From positions 17,377 to 81,376 of the forward strand of contig JAUQQG010000118.1 in assembly GCA_030550015.1 (NCBI GenBank): a stretch of 64,000 nt of DNA, read 5' to 3'. How positions within the stretch are numbered: the first letter of the stretch is position 1; every line of letters begins with the position of its first letter. Shown piece after piece: positions 54,809 through 62,980 of the stretch. The stretch is from a bacterium (GTDB lineage: Bacteria; Sysuimicrobiota; Sysuimicrobiia; Sysuimicrobiales; Thermofontiviventaceae). The notes under the pieces are model-generated. The model saw nothing but the letters and a program-made list of their open reading frames with translations, was not told the origin of the DNA and ran no database searches. A program made the position numbers and the translations under genes.

Positions 54809-56080
54809 ATGAGGCGATTGAATTTTCTGAAGATCTTCGTCGCCTTAGTCTTGGTTACGGTGGGCGCTTATCTTGTACCCCTTGCCCCCGCTGCTACCGT
54901 CGGCCCTGTCACAGATCCCATTGGGGTCGTGAAGATCGGAAAAGGCGAGCCCATTGTGATCGCCTGGTGGTTCGTGGTTGAGGGGCCTGATGCGAGCTTG
55001 GGCATCGACACCAAGCGCGGGGTCGAGATCGCCGTGGATGATATTGGTGGGAAGCTCCTCGGCCATCCCATCAAGCTCATTGGCGAGAACTCCGGGTGCA
55101 ATGCTGAGGGTGGTGTGACCGCAGCGACCAAGATCGCGGCGAACAAGCAAGTCGTCGCAGCAGTGGGTTCTAACTGCTCGAGCGAAGCAGTGCCCGGTGT
55201 CCCCATTCTCTGGAAGGCCGGCATCCCCACCGTCTCCCCCTCCAATACTGCTCCGATCCTGACGGACCCCAAGCGCGGTCCTGGCTACGATGGATACCTG
55301 CGGACCGCCCACAACGATAAAGTCCAGGGGAGGGTCGCAGCGGAGTTTGCCCGAAAGGTCCTCAAAGCCAATAAGGCAGCGACCATCCACGATGGGAGCC
55401 CGTACGCTGAGCAGCTGGCTGCCGTGTTTGCGGAGAACTTCGAGAAGCTTGGTGGGAAGATCGTTGCTCGGGAGGCCATTTCCCCCACAGATACAGACAT
55501 GCGCCCTGTGCTGACACGGATCTCCCTAGGCGTCCCTGACATCATCTACTACCCGATCTTCATCGCCGCGGGCGGACACGTGACGCGGCAGGCGAAGGAG
55601 ATCGGTGGGCTCAAGAAGACTGCCCTCATGGGTGCTGACGGTATGTTCTCCCCGGACTTCCTGAGGGCGGCAGGGCCTGCTGCTCTAGGGATGTACCATA
55701 CGAGCCCTGATCTCTCCCCGGAGGCCCTCGGACCGCGGTATGTGGAGTTCCTGAAGAAGCACGAGAAGAAGTACGGGGAGAAACCTCTGGCACCGTTCCA
55801 CGCACACGCCTATGACGCTGCCATGATGATCTTCGAAGCGATCAAGAAGGTGGCCAAGACCGATGCCGCGGGGAACCTGTACATTGGACGGAAGGCCCTG
55901 CGCGATGCCCTGTACGCCACCAAGAACTTCAAGGGATTGACTGGTATCCTTACGTGCAACCAGTGGGGGGACTGCGCCGATCCCAAGATCGCCGTCTACC
56001 AGGTTGTCAATACCGACCCAGCGACGTGGAACCCTGGGGTGAACCCCAAGAAGATCTGGACACCATATGTAAAGCGGTGA
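54809..56080 (+). CDS. livJ: Branched-chain amino acid ABC transporter substrate-binding protein
   Basis: 423 residues from the ATG at 54809 (AGGAGG upstream; a 15-codon in-frame extension rejected). Signal peptide about 1-28. IVIAWWFVVEGPDASLGIDT is not the usual opening, but KRGVEIAVDDIGGKLLGHPI, AAVGSNCSSEAVPGVPIL (the S-rich ligand-binding loop) and DRKRGPGYDGYLRTAHNDKV-like segments match type I LIV-binding proteins. The C-terminal WTPYVKR is typical of this group. Cognate of the livH-livM-livG genes downstream; amino acids, amides or urea are possible ligands. Confidence 0.88.
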   Translation: MRRLNFLKIFVALVLVTVGAYLVPLAPAATVGPVTDPIGVVKIGKGEPIVIAWWFVVEGPDASLGIDTKRGVEIAVDDIGGKLLGHPIKLIGENSGCNAEGGVTAATKIAANKQVVAAVGSNCSSEAVPGVPILWKAGIPTVSPSNTAPILTDPKRGPGYDGYLRTAHNDKVQGRVAAEFARKVLKANKAATIHDGSPYAEQLAAVFAENFEKLGGKIVAREAISPTDTDMRPVLTRISLGVPDIIYYPIFIAAGGHVTRQAKEIGGLKKTALMGADGMFSPDFLRAAGPAALGMYHTSPDLSPEALGPRYVEFLKKHEKKYGEKPLAPFHAHAYDAAMMIFEAIKKVAKTDAAGNLYIGRKALRDALYATKNFKGLTGILTCNQWGDCADPKIAVYQVVNTDPATWNPGVNPKKIWTPYVKR

Positions 56081-56103
56081 GGTGAGCTCACCGGATAAGA
56101 AGG

Positions 56104-56140
56104 CCGGGGATGAGCCTGGGTCTAGCAGGCTCATCCCCGG
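56104..56140 (+). terminator. Strong hairpin between livJ and livH (processing/attenuation)
   Basis: CCGGGGATGAGCCTG (56104-56118) and CAGGCTCATCCCCGG (56126-56140) form a perfect 15-bp stem with a 7-base loop. The following bases (TTGTTGCG) are only weakly T-rich. In livJ-livHMG operons such a hairpin lowers permease expression relative to the binding protein by partial termination or mRNA protection; that is the likely role here. Confidence 0.75.
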
Positions 56141-56158
56141 TTGTTGCGAGGGAGGACC

Positions 56159-57229
56159 GTGATCGCGATACAGCGTATCTGGTGGCAAAGGCTTTCGTTT
56201 GTGAACCTCTTCCTCTGGGCTTTCCGGATCGCGGTCATCGTGGTGGTGATCTGGGGGACCGCAGGGACCCTGATGGCCGGGAAGTACCAGAGGGAGCACT
56301 GGATCTTCTTCACAGTCTTTGGCCTTGCCCAGGGAGGCATCTACGCCCTCATCGCCCTCGGATACACGATGGTGTACGGGATCTTGCGCATGATCAACTT
56401 CGCCCACGGCGAGGTGTTCATGAGCGGGGCCTACACCGCGTACTTCGCCGCCGCAGCGCTTTATAACTCCGGCTATCTCAACCGGCACCCATTGATCAGC
56501 TTCCTCATCTTGCTGTCCATTGCCATGAGCGTGTCTATGGGCGTGGCGGTGCTCCTCGAGCGCATCGCCTATAGGCCTCTCCGCTATGCCCCTCGCTTGG
56601 TTCCTTTGATCACGGCCATCGGAGCTTCCTTCTTCCTCCAGTACACCTTCCGGGGTCTATACGGTTCCGGGTTTAAGGCCTATCCAGAGTTCGACGTCCT
56701 CAAAGGAGACTGGATCATCTTCGGGGTCCCGGTCCTGAGGACGCAGGTGCTGGTGCTGGTGGCTTCCGTTCTGATGATGGTGGGCCTGTATACCTTCGTG
56801 ATGCGCACGAAGATCGGAACTGCCATGCGGGCAGTGTCGGAGGATATGGACGCAGCGGCCCTCATGGGAGTGAATGTAGACCGGGTGATTGCTATCACCT
56901 TTGCTGTGGGCGGGGCGATGGCCGGAGCCGCAGGCGTTCTTTATGCGATGGTGTTTAAGCAAGTTCACTTCTTCATGGGGTTCGTCCCAGGGATCAAGGC
57001 GTTCACCTCCGCTGTGTTGGGAGGTATCGGGAACATTCCAGGAGCCATGCTGGGTGGGATGTTCTTAGGGCTGATCGAGTCGATTGGTCCGGCGTTAATC
57101 CTCGATGGTCTGGGGATCGTCGCACCGTACCAGCTGAAGGACGTGATCGCATTCACCATGCTCGTGATGGTCCTGATCTTCCGGCCATCTGGCATCCTGG
57201 GTGAGCGGCTTGCCGTGAAGAAGGCGTAG
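56159..57229 (+). CDS. livH: Branched-chain amino acid ABC transporter permease LivH
   Basis: 356 residues from the GTG at 56159 (GGGAGG just upstream). The N-terminus has an extra helix (about 18-45) before the LivH core, which starts GLAQGGIYALIALGYTMVYG, then RMINFAHGEVFMSGAYTAYF. The coupling loop is TAMRAVSEDMDAAALMGVN. About nine helices. It is the second livH of the window, clearly different from the one at 2604. The hairpin at 56104 lies between it and livJ. Confidence 0.9.
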   Translation: MIAIQRIWWQRLSFVNLFLWAFRIAVIVVVIWGTAGTLMAGKYQREHWIFFTVFGLAQGGIYALIALGYTMVYGILRMINFAHGEVFMSGAYTAYFAAAALYNSGYLNRHPLISFLILLSIAMSVSMGVAVLLERIAYRPLRYAPRLVPLITAIGASFFLQYTFRGLYGSGFKAYPEFDVLKGDWIIFGVPVLRTQVLVLVASVLMMVGLYTFVMRTKIGTAMRAVSEDMDAAALMGVNVDRVIAITFAVGGAMAGAAGVLYAMVFKQVHFFMGFVPGIKAFTSAVLGGIGNIPGAMLGGMFLGLIESIGPALILDGLGIVAPYQLKDVIAFTMLVMVLIFRPSGILGERLAVKKA

Positions 57230-57240
57230 GTGGGTCGAGC

Positions 57241-58971
57241 ATGGGAGCATCGGGCGCGCAGAGAACACCTTTGAGGCAGGCGGTCCAGATTGGGCTGATC
57301 TTCGGTGTTGTGGGGGTTTACCTCTCGCTCGTGGGGATGGTGGAGACCTTCCACGGGCGCGCGGTGATCGCTGGGGTGATCTCCCTGGGCCAGGCTTTGT
57401 TGCTGCTGACGGGATTGGGTGCCGGATTCGTGGTTGCTCGTCGGATTCCAAAGGACCGTCCATGGCACAGTGTTGCTTACGGTGCTCTCGCAGGGTCCCT
57501 CGCTGGGCTGGTCCTCTTCACTCTTCCTCTCCTTGGGAACTTTGTGCATCTCCGCTCGATGTTCGTCAACGCCTCGCCGACTCTCTTCGAGCTGCTCACC
57601 TTCGGGAGGGGCCTGGTCAGGGGAGGCTTGCTCCTCTTGGTTGTGGGAGCGTTCTTGGGGATGAGCAGCGTCTTGATCTTGCGGATCCCTCGAAGAATTC
57701 TTCGCCCCGTTGGTGTAGGCGTAACCACCATCTTTCTCGTGAGCCTGTTTCAGGAACAACTGGAGATCATGCTCGCAGGTCCGGAAGCAATCGAAGAAAT
57801 CCGCCGTTTCCTCTTTGATGTGAGGGGCCTTACGATTCCTGGAGCTTCTTTCCTCCTCGTGGTCACGGCTGTAGGCAACGCCCTGTGGACGAAGTATAGG
57901 GAGAGTATCCGACAGCGGGCGAACCAATTACCCGCGGCGGGTCAGAAGAGCCTCCGTGCGCTTCTCCTGGTGGCGGGGATTCTTCTTGTCCTGATCCTGC
58001 CCATCGTTACAGGGTCGTTCTTCGCCCAGGTCCTCGTGTTCGTGGGGCTGTACACCCTTATGGGGTTTGGCCTGAACGTTGACCTCGGCTTCGCCGGCCT
58101 CTTCGACCTCGGCTTTGTCGCTTTCTTCGCTATCGGCGCCTACACTGCTGCACTTCTGACCTCCCAGGGGCCTCTTGGGATTGCGCATATTTCCTTCTGG
58201 GGAGCGATCCCCATCGTCGTGCTGATGTCCCTCCTGGCGGGGGTGATGCTTGGTGTCCCCGTGCTCGGGATCCGGGGTGACTACTTAGCCATCGCGACCC
58301 TGGGCTTCGGCGAGATTATCCGGTTGCTGGTCCTCTCAGACTTCCTCCGCCCGTGGCTTGGAGGGTCTCAGGGAATTCTGGAGATCCCAAAGCCCATGAT
58401 CTTCGGGTTCGAGCTGGCAACCCCCCAGCAGATCTTCTATGTGACTGTGATCTTCTGTGTGGTGGTCGCGTACATTGCCTGGCGCCTCCGGGACTCTCGG
58501 ATAGGGCGGGCTTGGATCGCTATCCGGGAGGACGAGGATGTGGCAGCGGCGATGGGGATCAACCTCATCAACGCAAAGCTTCTTGCCTTTGGCATCGGCG
58601 CCTCCTTCGCGGGGGTTGCAGGTGCGATCTTCGCCTCCATGGTGGGGTCGGTCTTCCCCCACTCGTTCAACCTGTTCATCTCGATCAACGTCCTGGCTTT
58701 GCTCATTGTGGGCGGTCTAGGAAGCCTGCCGGGGGTTGTTGTCGGTTCGCTTGCCCTGATCGGTTTACCGGAACTCCTCCGGGAGTTCTCCGAATTTCGG
58801 CTTCTCGTTTATGGCGCTGCCCTGGTGGCAATGATGCTTCTCCGACCAGAAGGGCTGTGGCCAGAGCCCGTGCGGAGGCGTGAGCTCCGTGAGTTCGAGC
58901 CAGGTGTCCAGCCGGTAGCGGAGGAAGCCCTTGCAGGGACGAAAGGGCAGGTGGAGGTGGAAAGGCTGTAA
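57241..58971 (+). CDS. livM: Branched-chain amino acid ABC transporter permease LivM with long N-terminal membrane extension
   Basis: 576 residues, roughly 240 more than the LivM at 1633. The LivM core begins near residue 265 (FVGLYTLMGFGLNVDLGFAG, DLGFVAFFAIGAYTAALLTS) and ends in LLRPEGLWPEPV followed by a 35-residue acidic tail. The first 236 residues contain six or seven hydrophobic helices of unknown type (about 16-34, 42-66, 78-97, 125-148, 158-177, 197-212), unlike LivH/LivM. The stop overlaps the LivG ATG by one base. The extension may contribute a regulatory or extra subunit function. Confidence 0.88.
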   Translation: MGASGAQRTPLRQAVQIGLIFGVVGVYLSLVGMVETFHGRAVIAGVISLGQALLLLTGLGAGFVVARRIPKDRPWHSVAYGALAGSLAGLVLFTLPLLGNFVHLRSMFVNASPTLFELLTFGRGLVRGGLLLLVVGAFLGMSSVLILRIPRRILRPVGVGVTTIFLVSLFQEQLEIMLAGPEAIEEIRRFLFDVRGLTIPGASFLLVVTAVGNALWTKYRESIRQRANQLPAAGQKSLRALLLVAGILLVLILPIVTGSFFAQVLVFVGLYTLMGFGLNVDLGFAGLFDLGFVAFFAIGAYTAALLTSQGPLGIAHISFWGAIPIVVLMSLLAGVMLGVPVLGIRGDYLAIATLGFGEIIRLLVLSDFLRPWLGGSQGILEIPKPMIFGFELATPQQIFYVTVIFCVVVAYIAWRLRDSRIGRAWIAIREDEDVAAAMGINLINAKLLAFGIGASFAGVAGAIFASMVGSVFPHSFNLFISINVLALLIVGGLGSLPGVVVGSLALIGLPELLREFSEFRLLVYGAALVAMMLLRPEGLWPEPVRRRELREFEPGVQPVAEEALAGTKGQVEVERL

Positions 58972-59756
58972 TGGCCATCTTGACGGTGCAGAACCTGACC
59001 AAACGCTTTGGAGGGCTCGTCGCCCTGAACCGACTCAGCCTGGAAGTGGAGGAGCGGGCGATCCACAGCATCATTGGGCCCAACGGTTCGGGGAAAACCA
59101 CCTTCTTTAACTGCGTAACAGGGTTTTATAAGCCAGAAGAGGGAGAGATCATCTTTCAAGGGGTTCCCATCAACGGCCTGACTCCAGATCAGATCAACCG
59201 GCTGGGCATCGCCCGGACGTACCAGAACATTCGCCTGTTCGCCAACATGACCGCTCTGGAGAACGTTCTCGTCGGGATGCACCCCCGGCTTAAGTCGACC
59301 TGGGTCGGTGCAGTTCTGAACACACCGTATACCCAGGAGGAAGAGAAACAAGCGGTCAAGCGAGCCCAGGAGATCCTCCACTTTGTTGGCCTGAAGGGAA
59401 AGGGAGACTTCCTTGCGAGGAACCTGCCCTATGGGGATCAGCGCCGACTGGAGGTGGCGCGTGCCCTCGCCAGCTCCCCTAAACTGCTCCTCCTGGATGA
59501 GCCCATGGCCGGGATGAACCCCCGGGAGACCATGGAGATGATGAGCCTGATTCGCCGACTCCGTGATGAACTAGGGATCACCATTATCCTCATTGAGCAT
59601 CAGATGCGCGCGGTGATGGGGATCTCAGAGCGCGTCACCGTGCTCGATTACGGAGAGAAGATCGCAGAGGGAACCCCCCAGGAGATCCAGAACAACCCGC
59701 GGGTGATCGAGGCATACCTCGGGACAAGCAAGGCGGTCGCAGACGTCACCCGCTGA
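58971..59756 (+). CDS. livG: Branched-chain amino acid ABC transporter ATP-binding protein LivG
   Basis: 261 residues. Walker A is GPNGSGKTTFFNCVTGF, signature NLPYGDQRRLEVARAL, Walker B LLLLDEPMAGMNPRETM, and IEHQMRAVMGISERVTVLD. FANMTALENVLVGMHPRL is LivG-specific. The operon has no livF; the ATPase dimer would need LivF from elsewhere, such as that at 5635. The TAATG junction with livM couples translation. Confidence 0.93.
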   Translation: MAILTVQNLTKRFGGLVALNRLSLEVEERAIHSIIGPNGSGKTTFFNCVTGFYKPEEGEIIFQGVPINGLTPDQINRLGIARTYQNIRLFANMTALENVLVGMHPRLKSTWVGAVLNTPYTQEEEKQAVKRAQEILHFVGLKGKGDFLARNLPYGDQRRLEVARALASSPKLLLLDEPMAGMNPRETMEMMSLIRRLRDELGITIILIEHQMRAVMGISERVTVLDYGEKIAEGTPQEIQNNPRVIEAYLGTSKAVADVTR

Positions 59757-59805
59757 AAGCACTGCCCCCAAAGCTTTCTTCCCTTCTTGCCTATAACCTT
59801 TACCC

Positions 59806-59846
59806 TTGACATTTGTGGAGCCGAAATATATCATTAGTTAATGATA
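59806..59846 (+). promoter_or_regulatory. Promoter and palindromic operator of the cmtR-like metal operon
   Basis: TTGACA (59806-59811), a 17-base spacer and TATCAT (59829-59834) form a near-consensus promoter. An 8-bp perfect palindrome TATCATTA-GT-TAATGATA (59829-59846) covers the -10 and the likely start site. It is the expected position and shape for an ArsR/SmtB-family operator, so metal binding to the repressor would expose the -10. Confidence 0.8.
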
Positions 59847-59870
59847 CGATGATCTTTGGAGGCTCTGCTT

Positions 59871-60206
59871 ATGCTGATGACTGCGAAAGAACAGGCCATT
59901 GGTCTGAAAGCTAAGCTTTTCCGCGGATTTTCTGACCCCTCCCGTCTCTCCATCCTTGAGGCATTGCGGGATGGACCTCTGACAGTTACAGAGATCGTGG
60001 AAGCAACAGGACTCAGTCAGTCCAATGTCTCCAACCATCTCGGATGCTTGCGAGACTGTGGGCTAGTCTCCCGTAGGCAGCAGGGGCGATACGTATTCTA
60101 TCAGCTGAGCGACCCGCGGGTCAGGAGGCTCCTCCATCTTGCCGATGAACTCCTGGCGGAGGTGGCAAAGGGTGTCTACGAGTGTACCCGGTACAATGTC
60201 TCATAA
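59871..60206 (+). CDS. ArsR-family metal sensor, CmtR-like (Cd/Pb)
   Basis: 111 residues from the ATG at 59871 (GGAGG upstream). Winged-helix core FRGFSDPSRLSILEALRDG, VTEIVEATGLSQSNVSNHLG. Cys59 and Cys63 lie in GCLRDCGLV at the recognition-helix end, and Cys105 in VYECTRY near the C-terminus; the same spacing as Cys57, Cys61 and Cys102 of Mycobacterium CmtR, a Cd/Pb sensor. It lacks the ELCVCD motif of CadC. It precedes a P1B ATPase by 42 bases, the same arrangement as cmtR-cmtA. An autorepressor acting on the palindrome at 59829. Confidence 0.88.
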   Translation: MLMTAKEQAIGLKAKLFRGFSDPSRLSILEALRDGPLTVTEIVEATGLSQSNVSNHLGCLRDCGLVSRRQQGRYVFYQLSDPRVRRLLHLADELLAEVAKGVYECTRYNVS

Positions 60207-60248
60207 TCTTTCAGCAAAGGCGTCTTGAATTTTTGGCGGAGGGGGGAA

Positions 60249-62462
60249 ATGGCTGCGAGGCGGATTTTGGAGGTTCCCATCGAAGGGATGGATTGTAGAG
60301 AGTGCACTCTACACGTGAGGAGGGCTCTTGCAGAACTTGCCGGGGTGAAGTCGGTGGAGGTTTTCCTTTCCTCCCAGAAGGCCGTCCTTGAGGTTGACCC
60401 GGAGCTTGTGGATCTTCCGGCGATCCGAAGGGCTGTGGAGCAGGCGGGGTACAGAGTCCCTGAGGGGGTGGATAGCCAGGAGCCCTCGTCGCGCCTGGAT
60501 GCTACCAGTTTTGTGAGATCCATCTTCACCCTGCTGGGGATGGTCTTCGGAGCCGTGCTGTTCATTGTGGTGGTCGGGGAATGGTTAGGTCTCCTTGCGG
60601 CGGTCACCGAAAGGATCCCATGGCCAGCAGGGTTTGCCATCGTTCTTCTTGGAGGATACCCGGTGTTCTGGAAGGTTCTCCGGGCTGCCCTCCGCGGACA
60701 GATCCTGGCGCATACCTTGATGAGCGTGGGGGCGCTCGCTGCGGTAGCGGTAGGGGAATGGGCGGCAGCTGCAGTGGTGGTGTTCTTTATGCACGTAGGG
60801 GAGTATGTTGAGAAGTTCACTGCAGAACGTGCCCGCCGTGCGGTGAAAGAGCTTACCTCCCTTGCGCCGCAAGTAGCCCGCGTCCTCTATGAGGGCACAG
60901 AGAAGGAGGTCCCCATCTCCGAGGTGTCTGTGGGAGACACGGTGATCGTCCGGCCAGGGGAGAAGATTCCCGTAGACGGGGAGGTCACGGGCGGCCATGC
61001 CACGGTTGACCAGTCCGCCATTACGGGGGAGTCCATGCCCGTAGAGGTAGGACCTGGAGCGAAGGTGTTTGCAGCTACCCTCGTTCGTCTGGGAAGTCTC
61101 CAGATTCGGACCACCCGTGTGGGACAAGACACGACGTTCGGACGCGTTATCAAGATGGTTGAGGAAGCAGAAGCACACCGTGCGGAGGTACAGCGGATCG
61201 CCGATAAGTTCTCCGCTTATTATTTGCCTGTGGTGGCCGGCATTTCATTTCTCACCTTCCTGATCCGTCGAGACCCGTTAGCGGCTGCTGCAGTGCTGGT
61301 TGTCGCATGCTCCTGCTCCTTTGCCCTGGCAACCCCCATTGCCATGCTTGCATCCATTGGCGCGAGCGCGCGACGCGGCATTCTCATCAAAGGCGGGAGA
61401 TACCTGGAATCCTTGGTCCGTGCTGATACCCTCCTGGTCGATAAAACTGGGACGCTGACCCTTGGCCGGCCAGAGATCACGGAGATCGTCCGCGTGAATG
61501 CGTCCTCCGAGGACGAGGTGCTCGCCCTTGCTGCTTCCGCTGAGCGTTACTCAGAGCACCCTCTGGCGGAGGCGGTACGCAGGGCTGCCAGGGCGAGGAA
61601 GCTCCCGCTTCTGGACCCAGAGACCTTCGAGTCCTTTCCAGGGTTTGGAGTGCGTGCCCGGGTGGATGGTCATGTCATCACTGTCGGTAGCCGCAGGATG
61701 GTTGCGCCGTCTTCCTTCCTGCTGAAAGGAGAGCCCCCGACCACTTCCTCGCCTCCTGTGGAAGGGCAAAAGGACGGGGGTGAGGATGAACGTGCCGATT
61801 TTGCGGGAGCTCCAGTTACACGCATCGTGGAGTCCCTTGAGTCCCAAGGCAAGACCTTGCTCTATGTGACCAGGGATGGGGAGCTCATAGGGATCCTGGC
61901 TGCAGCCGACACGATCCGCCCTGAAGTCCCCCGGGCGATAGAGGCCATTCGTGAGCTTGGCCTGCGCCACATCGAACTCCTCACGGGGGACAACGAGCGT
62001 GTGGCTGCGTCCATTGCCAACTCCCTGGGTGTCCGATTCCGTGGGAACCTCCTCCCTGAGGATAAGATCGCCATCGTCAAAGAATACCAGGCGAAGGGGC
62101 AAACGGTGGTGATGATTGGGGACGGGATCAACGACGCACCTGCCTTGTCCCAGGCCGATGTTGGGATCGCCATGGGCGGAGGAACTGATGTGGCTATCGA
62201 GGCAGCGCCTATCGTTCTGATGCGGGATGATTGGACGCTAGTTCCTGAAGTCTTCCAGATTGCCCGCCGCACCATGCGTGTGGTGGGAATGAACATTGCC
62301 TTCACTGCGGTGTACAACATGCTGGGGCTCTCCCTTGCTGCTTTTGGATACCTCCCTCTCGTCTTCGCGGCAGCTGCTCAATCCATTCCAGACATCGGGA
62401 TCCTTCTCAATTCCTCCCGACTCCTCCGCTACCGCTGGGGCAAACGTGGCCCATCCTCTTGA
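60249..62462 (+). CDS. Heavy-metal P1B-type ATPase with Cys-Ser-Cys in TM6
   Basis: 737 residues from the ATG at 60249 (GGAGGGGGGAA upstream; a TTG at 60225 rejected). HMA domain at about 5-70 with the CxxC GMDCRECTLHV. TGES (259-262) in the actuator, phosphorylated Asp in DKTGTLTLG (398-406), YSEHPLAEAVRRAARARK, and GDGINDAPALSQADVGIAMG. TM6 reads VVACSCSFALATPIAM: Cys354-Ser-Cys356 replaces the nearly universal Cys-Pro-x. An insertion of about 30 hydrophilic residues (GEPPTTSSPPVEGQKDGGED) occurs in the nucleotide domain. With CmtR it should export Cd, Pb or Zn. Confidence 0.9.
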   Translation: MAARRILEVPIEGMDCRECTLHVRRALAELAGVKSVEVFLSSQKAVLEVDPELVDLPAIRRAVEQAGYRVPEGVDSQEPSSRLDATSFVRSIFTLLGMVFGAVLFIVVVGEWLGLLAAVTERIPWPAGFAIVLLGGYPVFWKVLRAALRGQILAHTLMSVGALAAVAVGEWAAAAVVVFFMHVGEYVEKFTAERARRAVKELTSLAPQVARVLYEGTEKEVPISEVSVGDTVIVRPGEKIPVDGEVTGGHATVDQSAITGESMPVEVGPGAKVFAATLVRLGSLQIRTTRVGQDTTFGRVIKMVEEAEAHRAEVQRIADKFSAYYLPVVAGISFLTFLIRRDPLAAAAVLVVACSCSFALATPIAMLASIGASARRGILIKGGRYLESLVRADTLLVDKTGTLTLGRPEITEIVRVNASSEDEVLALAASAERYSEHPLAEAVRRAARARKLPLLDPETFESFPGFGVRARVDGHVITVGSRRMVAPSSFLLKGEPPTTSSPPVEGQKDGGEDERADFAGAPVTRIVESLESQGKTLLYVTRDGELIGILAAADTIRPEVPRAIEAIRELGLRHIELLTGDNERVAASIANSLGVRFRGNLLPEDKIAIVKEYQAKGQTVVMIGDGINDAPALSQADVGIAMGGGTDVAIEAAPIVLMRDDWTLVPEVFQIARRTMRVVGMNIAFTAVYNMLGLSLAAFGYLPLVFAAAAQSIPDIGILLNSSRLLRYRWGKRGPSS

Positions 62463-62833
62463 CATCCCCACCATGGCCTCGCTCGCTCGAGGGTCCTGCT
62501 GCTGATCTCGGAGGTCACTTAAGACTCGAGGGGAAAATTTCCCTTGACAAATCCGCCTTCCTCTTTCAAGATATTGGTAGGATCTAAAAGATCTTTTCAA
62601 TCTTTTAGAGGCCTTGGCGGTTGCTGTGATGCTTCTAGGGCAGATAGACGCCTTCAGTGAATCCGTCGCCCTGTCCGGTCCGCAAAGGTTGCTGGCCTGG
62701 CGAAATCCCCGCATTCTCCACAACTGCGATCATTCCTCCATTTGACTTTTGCCGGGGCCTCTCTCAGAAATCCAGATCTGTCGACGGGAGCATGTGCGTG
62801 CACAGGCAGTGAGCACGGGGAGGTGGAGAGTCC
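62463..62833. other. 371-base intergenic region upstream of the oxidase genes
   Basis: No gene is supported. It holds a TTGACA (62544-62549) with only poor -10 candidates (AAGATA, GATATT at 18-20 bases), and the inverted repeat at 62584-62608 just downstream. The SD for the small subunit (GGAGG) lies at about 62819. Confidence 0.5.
62584..62608 (+). promoter_or_regulatory. Palindrome in the oxidase operon leader
   Basis: CTAAAAGAT (62584-62592) and ATCTTTTAG (62600-62608) form a perfect 9-bp inverted repeat around CTTTTCA. It also contains the palindrome AAAAGATCTTTT (62586-62597), so GATCT/AGATC units recur three times. It lies 35 bases downstream of a TTGACA. Likely operator or 5' hairpin. 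Confidence 0.55.
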
Positions 62834-62968
62834 ATGCAGGAACGTGAGCCATTCTTGCAGAGGTTACACAATCACATTTGGCTGTGGCTTCTCTTGAGCA
62901 ACCTGATCTTCTTTGTGGTGTACCTGATCTGGGGTGTGCTCGATATCTTCCGGATCCCGGCCAGGTAG
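62834..62968 (+). CDS. Small single-helix oxidase-associated subunit (IIa-like)
   Basis: 44 residues: a polar start, HIWLWLLLSNLIFFVVYLIW as the single transmembrane helix, and the end DIFRIPAR. It sits 12 bases upstream of the CuA subunit gene in the same orientation with GGAG near the ATG. Thermus ba3 oxidase has a comparable 34-residue single-helix subunit (CoxIIa) beside its subunit II gene, which is the basis for this call. The sequence itself is not clearly homologous, so an unrelated helper peptide is possible. Confidence 0.6.
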   Translation: MQEREPFLQRLHNHIWLWLLLSNLIFFVVYLIWGVLDIFRIPAR

Positions 62969-62980
62969 GAGGGATGGAGA

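Noticed and set aside
62544..62575. Promoter for the oxidase operon at TTGACA 62544
   Set aside because: The -35 is perfect, but -10 candidates at 17-20 bases (CAAGAT, AAGATA, GATATT) are poor, so it is not listed as a promoter.
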